DNA from: Fulvia fulva
Lineage: Eukaryota; Ascomycota; Dothideomycetes; Mycosphaerellales; Mycosphaerellaceae
Direction of reading: 5' to 3'
Length of the DNA stretch: 64,000 bases
Assembly (NCBI RefSeq): GCF_020509005.1
Contig: NC_063014.1
Span: 4,898,001 to 4,962,000 of the forward strand
The translations under genes and the position numbers were made by a program. Each line of letters starts with the position of its first letter. Position 1 is the first letter of the stretch. The notes under the pieces were generated by a model, which searched no databases, was not told where the DNA came from, and saw nothing but the letters and a program-made list of their open reading frames with translations. Below are positions 20,274 to 30,402 of the stretch, piece by piece.

Positions 20274-20948
20274 TCATCTTCGAATCACATTCGTGTCTAG
20301 ATCGTCGAGCCGGGATTCTGTGCGGGCGTAGCGCGAGTCGATCCTCGAGTTGAGGTTGTCCTGGAGAGTATCGACCTCACCCGACGTCACCGCAGTGTGC
20401 TGGATCATGCGAACCGACGCTCGCGTCTGGTCCACTGATGCTTTCGTCTCCTCAAGCGTGGCTCGGAGGTCTTGCGTTCCGGTACATACAGCAGTACCAA
20501 CAGCATCCGCGAAGTGGGCGGAAACGCCGCTCAGTTCTTGCACGGTAGGAGCCGCAGTGGCTTCAACTCGTGCCAATCGCTCGTCAACGCTGGCAAACTC
20601 AGCCTTGAGACTCGCCATGTCCGCTTTCAAGTCTTGCTGTCCTCTGAGCAATAGCATGTGTCCCTCGCTTAACTTCTCCACCAACGCCTTGTCCAAAGCC
20701 ACAGTCACTGCAGTGCTTGCATTTTCTTGCTCTTGTTCTTGTTCTGATCTTTGCGCGCTCGCATTACTCGGCTGCTCTAGTCCCTCAAGCCTCTGCGTCT
20801 TACTCAATGTTCGCACTTTGTTTGCGCAGGCGGGCGCTGCCTTGGTCTTCTGCACCTTGAAAGCCGGCTGGCCTGTGACTGTCTTGACAAGTGGAGCGGC
20901 GTTCGTTCGATAGCTAGACAGTCTGGTGCTTCTACGCTTCGGTGGCAT
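20274..20948 (-). CDS. Basic N-terminus plus coiled-coil protein, unknown function
   Basis: ORF of 224 residues starting at ATG 20948 (MPPKRRSTRLSSYRTN); the upstream in-frame codons are judged to be leader. The first 60 residues are strongly basic, like a nuclear-localisation or DNA-associated tail. Residues about 90-220 form a long predicted coiled coil rich in Ala, Leu, Glu and Arg (for example ADMASLKAEFASVDERLARVE). No family was recognised. It may be distantly analogous to the convergent coiled-coil gene to its left, but shared ancestry is not evident by eye. Confidence 0.55.
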   Translation of the reverse strand: MPPKRRSTRLSSYRTNAAPLVKTVTGQPAFKVQKTKAAPACANKVRTLSKTQRLEGLEQPSNASAQRSEQEQEQENASTAVTVALDKALVEKLSEGHMLLLRGQQDLKADMASLKAEFASVDERLARVEATAAPTVQELSGVSAHFADAVGTAVCTGTQDLRATLEETKASVDQTRASVRMIQHTAVTSGEVDTLQDNLNSRIDSRYARTESRLDDLDTNVIRR

Positions 20949-22120
20949 GTTCAAGATCGGACTTCGACGTGTGTATAATAGCAAGTTGTTGCAAAGGGCG
21001 GAGACAGACAGACGACTCCAAGAGATCAACACTCGGGTAATCCACGGCCATGCGCACAGGCCATGTAATACAACGCGAAAGGCTTCTCGAGATTAATTGA
21101 AACGCGTCTCGACGCGCCAGAACGTGATCATTGAAGGGTCTCCGGGGCGATGGAGTCCATACTGCCCGGTGTCCTCTCGAGTCCATACTGCCCTCAAAGA
21201 GACTGTGGCTCATTGACTGCCCTCTGCCATCATGTCCCACCCCTCCAGGCGTAACATCACGCAGCTGCAGCACAAGCCTGCCGTCTGACTTCATGACCGC
21301 ATGTCCCGTCACAAGACCTGCCTCGACAAGATCTGCTTGATCTCGTGGCATAGCTTGAATACCACTCCTCATGAAGGCGATTCTCTTGACTCGAGTCGCC
21401 GGGCTGGCCTCTTTCGCCTTGGTGAGTCCGACCCTGATCTCACCAGTAGGTTCCATACCAGGATCAGAGACTTCCTTGCCAATGTTCGTGAGGTGCCGAT
21501 TCAACGATGACTTTGTCAAGTCATGATCGTCCTCGCTCAAGCCACTGGAGCCGGTGGAGGCTAGTCTCAAAGTCAACGCCATCATGTGTGGCATCAGAAT
21601 ATGCTCTTTGACTTCATCATCGATGTCGTGAATTGTAAGGTCGCTGAGCAGAGGGCCATGGAGTATGTGAAGCTGCTTAGGATGCGGTGGTATCGCAAGA
21701 CTGAGTGCCTTAGGCCCATACAATATTTTGGCCCTTGGGTTGCCATGTGGCATGTCCCATCAGGGCCGGGAAGGTAGCAAGTATGTTGGTAGGGATGGTC
21801 GAGCTCCGAAATTTGGTGTATGCTACTCCTTCCAGGAACTCGTGCTCCTCAGCAGTCAGGCCTGCCTCGCCCTGACGAGCAATTGGGTTCTTGAAGTCCT
21901 TCAAGAGCGATGACGGAGGAGCTTCACTGAAGTCCGGCAGCCGTAATGTCCATCCATCACGTCCAGTATGTGGCCGATAGGGTCTCAACTGAGAGGCGAC
22001 GTCACAATAATAGTCCACATCCATGTCGTTGTCCTTTGCCGAGACGCTCATACGAACGAGGTCCGGCGAGCTCCGATACCAGTCTCTAGTGATGGAGCGT
22101 GACATTCTCGTGATCAGCAT
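20932..22120 (-). CDS. Unrecognised two-exon protein
   Basis: Two open frames join through a 49-nt intron (21673-21721, donor GTATGG, acceptor CAG) to give exons 22120-21722 and 21672-20932, about 379 residues. The join keeps phase and links ...PKGQNI to LHILHGPLLSDL. The branch signal is weak (CCTAAGC), so a frameshift is the alternative. The protein is soluble, with Arg, Asp and His-rich segments such as DIDDEVKEHILMPHMMALTLRLAS. No family was recognised. Its far C-terminus overlaps the start of the next minus-strand gene by 17 bp, so the true end may be earlier, behind another intron. Confidence 0.45.
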
Positions 22121-22882
22121 AATGCGTGTTGAAGCTTGAAGCAGAAAGGCATGTCGGTGTGAAGACGGCTCTGTGGATGCATGTCAAGCCGTTCGACAGG
22201 ATCGCTGTCCACGAGAGTGATGGACGAGTGTACATGTATGATGTGCGTGAAACGATGCGATGACGTCAGCTGGAAAGTTGCATGTGGTCTGCAGTGAATG
22301 TCGGAGGAGCATGTCCAAGGAGCATGCCGCGAAGGAGAAGTCAAAGCGCGTCTGCATCTCCACCTCACCTGCAGACTCCACCAACGCGCTTCGTCAATGT
22401 TTCTCATCCACTGGGCTTTCAGCCTTTCCACCTTGGAATTGCGCCGTGTGGTTAAGATGTTTGGACGGCTCAGCATGTTGGCTTAGAGGATACCAGGTAT
22501 AAAATGTGCTGTTGGCGGTTGTGAACCTCCAAAGGTAAGCGTAGCGGAGTGGAGCTCTCTACCAACCCTTCTAGACTGCAAAGTAGCGTGCGATCCACGC
22601 TACCGCTACCCGACGTACAGTGCTTATTATACGACGACATAGGCGTGAGCGACGAGTATATGTTTGCGAGTTCGCCAACAGGCAAAGTGCGGTAGGTCAC
22701 GTGACCCTCAAACTTGAAAGTTGATCAATCAGAGCGGGCGCCAAGGCTAGTTGAGGGCTGGTGATAGAGCTCCACTCCCTCCTCGCTGACGCCACCACCT
22801 ACGCTCGAGTGTTCGCAAGCTCGTACTCCGGTGTGGCTAGCGCTCGGTCGCTACGCTTGACTATAGCGGTAGCGGAGCGGCC
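22121..22882. other. Divergent promoter region between the unrecognised gene and ORC4
   Basis: No gene is supported. It holds a perfect 8-bp hairpin (GTAGCGTG/CACGCTAC, 22583-22603) and a 13-bp inverted repeat (GGAGTGGAGCTCT at about 22546-22558 against AGAGCTCCACTCC at about 22768-22780). The GTAGCGGAG motif recurs just before the ORC4 ATG. These may be promoter elements or remnants of a small palindromic element. Confidence 0.4.
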
Positions 22883-25348
22883 ATGTCGGCCTCACGAGCG
22901 CCCAAGCGCAGGAAATTGGAGGACAGCACGACCAACAATGAGGATGCACACCAGAGTTCGCCGGCGACAAGACATCCCCCTGCCACAGTCACTGCGAATG
23001 GGGCACACCTCAGACACGCCAAGTCGTCCCCAGCGGTCAAGTCAGCGCGCAATGGCCACATCTCAGCGCCCAGCAATGCGCCCTCGGCCAACGATACGTG
23101 GAAAGAGGCCAAGGCATTGCGGCAGCTGGAACGAGGGAAGAAGCTTCCTGCAACGACACGCGAAAGGCAAGACGTGGATGTTTATGATGACATTGAAGGC
23201 GCCAACGTCGGCCGGGAACCATTTGGCAGGATTGGGGGAAGACGCGCACCGTCACCAACACAACCTGCGAGCAATTCTGCTGGTCCGAAGCTCGTGAGCA
23301 AGACGCCGGGCTTCTTCAAGCAGTTCCACCGGCCGCCAGCCCAGCCAACAACAACGACCGCCATCAGCAACAACACGAATGACGCGGCAGCAAAGACTAC
23401 CGATGGGGTTAGCACTCCTCGCGGGAGTTTGGTCAAATCCAAAGAGAAGGAGGTCATCATTGAGGAGAGTGAGCAGGAAAGCGAGGACGACTTCGCAGAG
23501 GTCCAAAACATATCCCAACGTTCCACTGCTCGGCCTGCCCGGCATCAAGAAGAGTCGCCAACACGATCAGCGGCTACAGCAAGTCATCCGAAGAAGCACA
23601 CTTGGGTGTATGGCAAGAAGAAGACCTTTGAGGATGAAATACGGGAGCTGGAAGAACAAGCTCGAAAGAAGGCTGATGTCGATGACAGTGAAGATGAGCT
23701 GGCGTCGCAATCCGATGCTCGACGCTCGTCCAAGCGTCGACCCGTGCAGCGAGACATCTTCAAGCCAGATCAAGTGAAGAAGACGCAGAAGCCACTGGAC
23801 AGACGAAAAGATGATCTTGAAAGTATCAACGTCAGATCAGTCACGGAACATGACCCAGAGGACCGCATGGAGATCGACGAGTTTGACGATGAGCAGTTGC
23901 ATGTTGTCAAACCCACTGCAAGTGCAAAGACCGCACCTTCCAAGGTTATTACCACGCCCAAGAAAGCAACGATACAGCAGCCAAAGCAGAAGACAGACAC
24001 GGACCCAGCGCATACTTTTCAACCCGAAAGACTGCGACAGATTCAGACAGTGCTGCTTGAGAGAGCGACCAAGAACCGTGCACTCTCTTTGGCAAACCTG
24101 GACGACGAATATGCTAAAGTTTTCTCGGTCGTCAATCAAACAGTAACAGCGGGCGAGAGCAACAGCATGCTACTTATCGGCGCAAGAGGAAGCGGCAAGA
24201 CCGCCTTAATCCACAGCATCCTACGAGAACAGACTGCGAAACACCCAGACGACTTTCACGCGGTGCGCTTGAACGGCTTCTCACATACAGACGACAAGAT
24301 TGCACTTCGCGAGATATGGCGACAGCTCGGCCGAGAGATGGACCTCGAAGACGATGAGGGTGATTCGAAGAACTATGCCGACACAATGTCGAAACTGCTC
24401 GCGCTGCTGTCACATCCGGCTGAGACGGGCAATGATCAGCCTGAGCAAGTCACCAGGAGTGTCATCTTCGTGCTTGATGAGTTCGAGCTGTTCGCCACGC
24501 ACCCTCGCCAGACTCTACTCTACAATTTGTTCGACATTGCGCAGAGCCGGAAGGCGCCGATCGCGGTCCTGGGCTTGACGACGAGGATCGATGTGGCCGA
24601 GAGTTTGGAGAAGCGCGTGAAGAGTCGTTTCAGTCATCGATACGTGCATTTGAGTCTAGCGAAGAGCTTGCAAAGCTTCCAGCACGTCTGCGAGAGTGTC
24701 CTACGCATCGCGCCGACAGATCTCAGCTTGCCAGGATCGAGTGCGGATCAGCCCACGAACCTGACGAAATGGAATGAGTTGGTCGAATCCATCCTCGCAT
24801 CAGAGCCTTGCACTCGATACCTCCGCCGCCTCTACGCCACAACCAAGTCAATTCCTGACTTCCTTGCAACGCTCACACTGGCCGCCGCGAGCATGCCCGT
24901 AACAACTGCAACCACTTCCTCAGACGTCTATGACCACTTCGTCTCATCATTCGCACAGACAGCCCTACAACCACCCGACTCAAAGCTATCACTCCTCCCC
25001 TCCTTGAGCACTCTACAACTCGCACTCCTCATTTGCGCCGCCCGACTTACCAACATCTACAACACCGAAGTCATCTCCTTCGCACTGGCATACGAGGAGT
25101 ACAAAGTCTTGGCCAGCAAAGCTAAGCTGCAGGCCTCCGCAGCAGGAGCCGCGCAAGGTGCAGGGAGCAGAGTCTGGGGCAAAGAAGTGGCGAAGGGTGC
25201 TTGGGAAGAACTCGTCGAGAGTAGTCTTGTTATGCAGGAAGGGAGATCTGGTGGCAAAGAGGTTGCGAGGGTCGATGTAGGTCTAGAAGAGATTGGGATG
25301 AGTGGCGTTGAGTTGGGAGCTTGGGGAAGGTGGTGTAGGGAGATATAG
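22883..25348 (+). CDS. ORC4: Origin recognition complex subunit 4
   Basis: Uninterrupted ORF of 821 residues. A long, charged, disordered N-terminus (about 400 residues, with basic patches such as APKRRKLE and acidic runs such as EESEQESEDDF) precedes the AAA+ domain. Walker A is LLIGARGSGKT (about 429-439), Walker B VIFVLDEFEL (about 526-535), and sensor-1-like residues lie in VLGLTTRIDVAESLEKRVKSRF. A winged-helix region follows. Known: Orc4 is part of the six-subunit complex that binds replication origins and loads MCM in the nucleus. The extended N-terminus is common in filamentous ascomycetes. The start fits: the preceding context is GCGGCC and no earlier in-frame ATG is evident. Confidence 0.93.
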   Translation: MSASRAPKRRKLEDSTTNNEDAHQSSPATRHPPATVTANGAHLRHAKSSPAVKSARNGHISAPSNAPSANDTWKEAKALRQLERGKKLPATTRERQDVDVYDDIEGANVGREPFGRIGGRRAPSPTQPASNSAGPKLVSKTPGFFKQFHRPPAQPTTTTAISNNTNDAAAKTTDGVSTPRGSLVKSKEKEVIIEESEQESEDDFAEVQNISQRSTARPARHQEESPTRSAATASHPKKHTWVYGKKKTFEDEIRELEEQARKKADVDDSEDELASQSDARRSSKRRPVQRDIFKPDQVKKTQKPLDRRKDDLESINVRSVTEHDPEDRMEIDEFDDEQLHVVKPTASAKTAPSKVITTPKKATIQQPKQKTDTDPAHTFQPERLRQIQTVLLERATKNRALSLANLDDEYAKVFSVVNQTVTAGESNSMLLIGARGSGKTALIHSILREQTAKHPDDFHAVRLNGFSHTDDKIALREIWRQLGREMDLEDDEGDSKNYADTMSKLLALLSHPAETGNDQPEQVTRSVIFVLDEFELFATHPRQTLLYNLFDIAQSRKAPIAVLGLTTRIDVAESLEKRVKSRFSHRYVHLSLAKSLQSFQHVCESVLRIAPTDLSLPGSSADQPTNLTKWNELVESILASEPCTRYLRRLYATTKSIPDFLATLTLAAASMPVTTATTSSDVYDHFVSSFAQTALQPPDSKLSLLPSLSTLQLALLICAARLTNIYNTEVISFALAYEEYKVLASKAKLQASAAGAAQGAGSRVWGKEVAKGAWEELVESSLVMQEGRSGGKEVARVDVGLEEIGMSGVELGAWGRWCREI

Positions 25349-25786
25349 ATATGTACGAATCGATGCACTTAGGTGTGCATATCTGCTGCAGGCCTTTCTC
25401 AGTCTCGAGGAAGATGGACCTCAGCAACGAGATCCTGCAGCACCGACGAGCAAAGCCCCTCGGAACAGGCCGGTGACATCTTTAGAGTCAGCCCGTGTAC
25501 CACTTGGCTTTGATACAGGACAGCATGTGTCACCACTCCCACAGCCGCAATACTGCGAGTGTGTTGGTGCCCACACTGAGTCTCTGCGAGCTCTTTCATC
25601 TTGCATCCCTCCAAAGCCACCTTCAAGATGAGTGGCTGCGTCTGTGCTACCAACCTCAGCGGCAGTGTGGCACACGGCTTCGGCGCAGCATGAAGCAAGC
25701 GACTCCTTTCTTGACTCCAATCCTGATGAAGAGACTGGATCTCTCTATGGAGCGAGGTGAAGTACAACAGCCTCCGTACTAGTCGT
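25349..25786. other. Intergenic stretch right of ORC4
   Basis: A minus-strand open frame (25399-26319) covers this stretch but is the shadow of the plus-strand membrane-protein frame and lacks motifs. Nothing else is supported. Confidence 0.45.
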
Positions 25787-26272
25787 ATGTCATCCAGCAG
25801 AACGTACATCGCCCCCAACAGACCTACTCCACCAGACACCACGATGCCAAGAACACTTCTACCCCGAACGACCAACGCAGAAACGCACACATCAACATAC
25901 ATCACAATCGGCATCGTCACAGGCCTTCCAGTACTCATTCTGCTTGGCCTCGCACTATGGATCTGCCTTCGAGGCAAGACTACTCGGACACGCCGTGCTA
26001 CAACATCCAGTCGAACGCAAGCGACCGCCATACATCTTGACATCGAAAGGCTTGAGCATTTGAGAGCAGCCAAGGCAGAATCACAACTGCCACTACATCC
26101 TGCGCTACGGCCATCTGCTGCTGAAGTGGAAAGGGAAGAATGTGCGACGGAGGAGGGGAGAAGTAGTGAAGATACCAAAGCGGCTACCGCCAGCGAAGGG
26201 AAATCGTTGGCGACGCAGTCGAGTGATGAGATTTTGGCGATGAAGTATGGATTCTCCTGGATTCGAGCATAA
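25787..26272 (+). CDS. Small single-pass membrane protein, unknown function
   Basis: ORF of 161 residues from ATG 25787. A Thr/Pro-rich N-terminal segment of about 40 residues leads into one strong membrane helix (YITIGIVTGLPVLILLGLALWICLR), then a basic stop-transfer stretch (RGKTTRTRR). The acidic, Ser-rich cytoplasmic tail is about 95 residues long. The layout suggests a type I or type III single-pass protein similar in plan to fungal mid2-like or cell-surface proteins. No family was identified. It is the last apparently intact host gene before the repeat island. Confidence 0.5.
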   Translation: MSSSRTYIAPNRPTPPDTTMPRTLLPRTTNAETHTSTYITIGIVTGLPVLILLGLALWICLRGKTTRTRRATTSSRTQATAIHLDIERLEHLRAAKAESQLPLHPALRPSAAEVEREECATEEGRSSEDTKAATASEGKSLATQSSDEILAMKYGFSWIRA

Positions 26273-26358
26273 TATGATTCCGTCACGAATCCATCTTCCC
26301 ACCACAACCCTGCTCCCACCTCCTCCTGCTACTAGCCATCACAACACCACGCCCACGC

Positions 26359-27254
26359 CTAATCAAACGCAATGACCGCCTTCACAAGCTCATGCCTCTC
26401 AAACCTACTATACGCATCCGGCGCGTCCTCGATCGAGATCACATCACTCACAATAAACCCCGGCCTCGCCCGTCCATTAACGACCAAACTCAACAAAAAC
26501 GGCGCTAGCACAATAGGATTCGACGCAGCAGTCTCCCACTTGAACGCACCCGTGAAGAAATTAGCCATGTTAAACGAAATCTGATCCTGCGCAGCCGCAC
26601 CCCTCGGCGCCGTGGTGCTGTTGCCCATAAAATGTGTTGCGAGGCGGCGGAGCCAGTCCTCGGTGCGCCGCTATTGATACGCCCATTCCATGTTGTCGCT
26701 GCCGTAGAAGGTGAGCTTCTTATCCTTACTGCCCTCGTTGTTGTCGCCTTGCTAAGATCTTAGTGGTATTATAAAGCGTAGGTCCTGCTCGCTGTTGCTG
26801 TCGCTGTCGCTATTGTACTTAAACCGTAGTGGTAAGGAGCCTAGCAACGAGCCTTCTACAGACTCCGGCTTGTAGCGACTAAAGTGAATACAGGGCCCGT
26901 TATTTATATGCCATTCGTGGTCGTGCTTAATTAAGCTAAGGTTAATTATAGTGTCGTATAGCGCCCTGCTTCGAGGGATAATATCCTACTCGAGGTAACA
27001 CTAGGTCTATAGTAGATATTGCTAGCTACTAAGATCTTTATTATCTCCTAGTTAAGTAATGCGGTTAAGGTGTCCGTATCGGCTTAAGTAACTTCCCTTA
27101 ATAGCTCGTAGATAATGCACTCGTATTAGTAGTAAAGGCGTCGCTACGAAGGGTATGTAGCTGCTACTCGAAACGGACACGTCTAATCTATAGACAGTAG
27201 TATTAGCTTAATATCGAGGTATTCGAGGGTAAGAAGGATATTATCTTTAAGAGG
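26359..27254 (-). pseudogene. Zinc alcohol-dehydrogenase-like gene with RIP-type stops in its upstream half
   Basis: The last 89 residues (26628-26359) are intact and resemble the C-terminus of zinc-dependent alcohol/formaldehyde dehydrogenases: LVVNGRARPGFIVSDVISIEDAPDAYSRFERHELVKAVIAF. The same frame continues upstream for about 200 more codons, broken by in-frame TAG at 26671-26673, 26752-26754 and 26986-26988 and by further TAG/TAA beyond. Each is explained by one C-to-T change from a Gln codon, the mark of RIP. I do not recognise the upstream part as dehydrogenase, so the frame may be a fusion or a different repeat-derived ORF. It ends where Copia-1 begins. Confidence 0.6.
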
Positions 27255-27487
27255 TGTTAAACAGTACGAGTTACGTAGTAGTAGAAGACGGCGGATTATA
27301 CGAAAGACGAAGAAGGACCTAATAGGATAGCGTATATCTATATACAGTATCGCTAGTATTAGTATAGGTAGATACTAGGTGTCCGGATGTTTACTAGCCT
27401 ATAGGCTGGCAAACCCTAGTCACGTGATCTAGTCACATAACACACCTACACCTATATACTTGTCCTACGGCCTATATGTTCTCAACA
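27255..27487 (-). repeat. Copia-1 3' LTR
   Basis: 233 bp. On the minus strand it starts TGTTGAGAAC and ends ...TTTAACA. It is preceded by AGAGG, matching the duplication after the partner LTR. Confidence 0.85.
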
Positions 27488-29883
27488 CTCCTACTCAGGC
27501 TATATAGTCTCCTATAATCCCTTTACGTAAGCTAGAGCTACCTTATAAAGTTTTAGAACTGCTAGCTATTAAGGGGCTTTATTAACCTATTAGTAGCTAT
27601 ATACTTTATATAGCAGTAGTCTACTATAATCTTCTTCTACTACTAGAGATGTCTAATATAGTTATATATAACATCAATATGCTTTGACCTTTTATACATA
27701 TAGGCATCTTTAATAAGTGTTAAAGCGGCTTAGTTGTTACCTATAAGCTTGACTAGCCTTAGCTCGTTAATAGTGCCCTTACTTACCCTTATACTCGGCT
27801 AGAAAGAGCTCTTTCCTACTAGTTCTAGGCACCCTATTTCCCTAAGGACAGTAGCAAGAAATTGTGACTACTTTACGGCTACGTTTATAGCTATGAACTT
27901 AGCTTCTATTGTTAATATTATAACAGACTTCTGCTTCCTACTTATCTAGGACATAGGTGATCTATAAAGGAACTATACGTATCCTAGAATTGAGACTCTA
28001 TCTACTTTGTCTATAGCGTAGTCAGAGTCCGAGTATCCCTAGAGATTGCCCCCTCCCTTTCTATATATAAGACCTAGGTCTAGGTACGACCGTAGGTATT
28101 AGGAGAGCTTCTTCAAAGCCTTTATATACTACTACGAGGGATTAGTAACATATAAGCTAATTCTTCTAAGGGGGAATGCTAAGTCTAGCCTTGTTATTGT
28201 TATTAGCTATATCTAGGTACTATTATAGCTCTAGTAATCCTGTTTGTTATACCTCTTATCTATAGGAGCCGTAGGTACTAAATGCTCGTAGCTCTCTATA
28301 GATAAGTAGGTTAGCGTAGCCTTCTCTCTAGCTATATTCATCTTAGCTAAGTTAGCGTAGACATAGTGTCCTTAATCAAGCTTCTAAGTGCCTTAGGACC
28401 TGTCTCTTATAATCCTTATTCTAAGGATCTTCGTAGGTTCACTAAGATCTTTAATCTTAAACACTTTTCTAAGCTTAGCCTTAAACCACTAAGCATCTAA
28501 TAGCTTCGGAGCTACAATAGGTATGTCATCTATATAGGTAAGGACTATAAGGTCTCTATCCGTATAGATAAGTAGGTATAGATCTACCTAGGACTAGGTA
28601 AATCTAATCTTCTCTAGCTTCGTAACATAGAGCTTGTTCTAGTCTCTAGCTACTTGCTTAAGCCTATAAAGGCTTCGTAGGACCTTAAACACTATGTTTA
28701 GAGGTGCTTCAACTCCTAGGGGTGGGATTATATAGATGTCTTTAAGAAGGCTACTTTAGATAAAAGCATTATTTATATCTACTAGGTGCATCTCGAGATC
28801 TCTCTTATATACTACTGCTATAAATACTCGGAGAGTATTATGTCTAATAGTAGGTATAAAGGTCTCTCCGAAGCCAACCCTATATTTCTATAAAAACCCT
28901 CTTATAACTAGTCTTACCTTAAACTTCTTAATAGCTCTACTAATCATTCTTTTTATATTCAAGACCTACCTAGAAGTAATTAGATTCGTACCCTTTAGCG
29001 GTATAACTGCTTCCTAGGTATTATTGCTTACTAAGGTAATAAGTTCGTTCTCGATTACCTCTCTCTATATATATCCCTATTCGGGGTCTCCTACGGCTAC
29101 CTTATAGGACTTTAGGATTAGCACTTCCTGCTAATAGGCTATAGCCTATCTAATAGTAGCAAATATATATTCTTCTACGTCGTTTAGAATCTCCTCTACC
29201 TAGCTTATTATAGGGTCTAGATAGAACATCTAGGCGGTAAGAGCCTTATAGTATTTAGCCTTATACTCTTTAGAGTTATTATCTCCGTCCCCCCTTAACC
29301 TCTTGTTGCCTATAACCTAAGGTAGCGCTAGGTGTTCGGATAGGTCAAACTAAACAACATCTTCTTTTTCTTTTATTAGAGTACCCTAATCTCTAAACTT
29401 CTAGTATTCCCTAATGTCCTTTAGGGGAGGGGGAAGTTATATAAATAGCGGTTACTATAGTATTAATGACTTAGGTAGGTTCTATATAGATCTACCGTTA
29501 TTGGCCTTCGACAGTATTAAACCCGCCTTAATATTTTCTCCTAGCCTTCGTAACGGTGTCTCTAATCATCCCCTATCGGAAAATTTCGCCCTAAAGGGCT
29601 TCCTCCTAATAGGATTGCGCTATAGCGCTCGACTCGGCTAGTTAGTAAAGGTGATACTAAGATCTATATCTCCCCCCTTCTTATTCTTAAACTAGTCGAC
29701 GTGACTATACGCTTTTATAGCTTTTATGTCGGGATCCTAGAACAGCTATTGTTTTATAGTGTTTTCTAAGTAGCCTATAAACACGGCTTCTTTTCCTCGG
29801 TTTATCAACTTGTCTCTCCTTAAGCCTTAAGGTTAGGCTCTTAGGTCTATATAGACTATAGCTTTATATCCCTAGACGCGGAA

Positions 29884-30402
29884 TGTTATAGTCTCCCTAT
29901 AGAGTGTATAGAAGGTGGGGACAGAAGAGCCTTAGAGTGCTCAGAAGTCGTTAAGAAGTGACAGTCCAGCTTGGTATATAAGCGCCAAGAATTATATGCC
30001 CCGTAATATTCACTACGGGACCTAGCCCTCCAAATTCACCCCTCTACTAAACCTTGACAGATTCACTTCGGCTCGTAACTATGTAACTCACGGTACTCCC
30101 GCGAGCACCCGCGACTACGCTAGACCCTAGAAGAAGCACGTAGAAGACTCGGAACGTAGGGCAGGTTGGAATAAGGTTTTGAGCAAAGCTACTAAGCGCG
30201 GCTTCGTATAGGTTAGCCCTATTGATACGGGGACACGTACTCGCGAGGGTCGCGTATAAATATCTGGCCTTCCCTAGGCCTCTCTTGCTTTCTTCGTCTT
30301 TCGTTTTGTGTAGTAATTATACTACACCCTTTATATCTGTACTTCGTACCTACATTCTCGCTTTCACCCTTATATCTTATAGGCTAGGCTCTCGCCCTAA
30401 CA
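29884..30402 (+). repeat. Gypsy 5' LTR
   Basis: 519 bp, TG...CA ends, preceded by CGGAA. Nearly identical to the 3' LTR at 38092-38610; the visible differences are mostly transitions of RIP type. Confidence 0.9.

Noticed and set aside
25399..26319. 306-residue minus-strand frame
   Set aside because: It is antisense to the better-supported single-pass membrane protein and has no conserved motif or clear start.
29884..30402. Treating the 34556-36989 element and the Gypsy element as the same family
   Set aside because: Their LTRs differ in length (353 and 519 bp) and sequence, and the inner element carries its own complete duplication.
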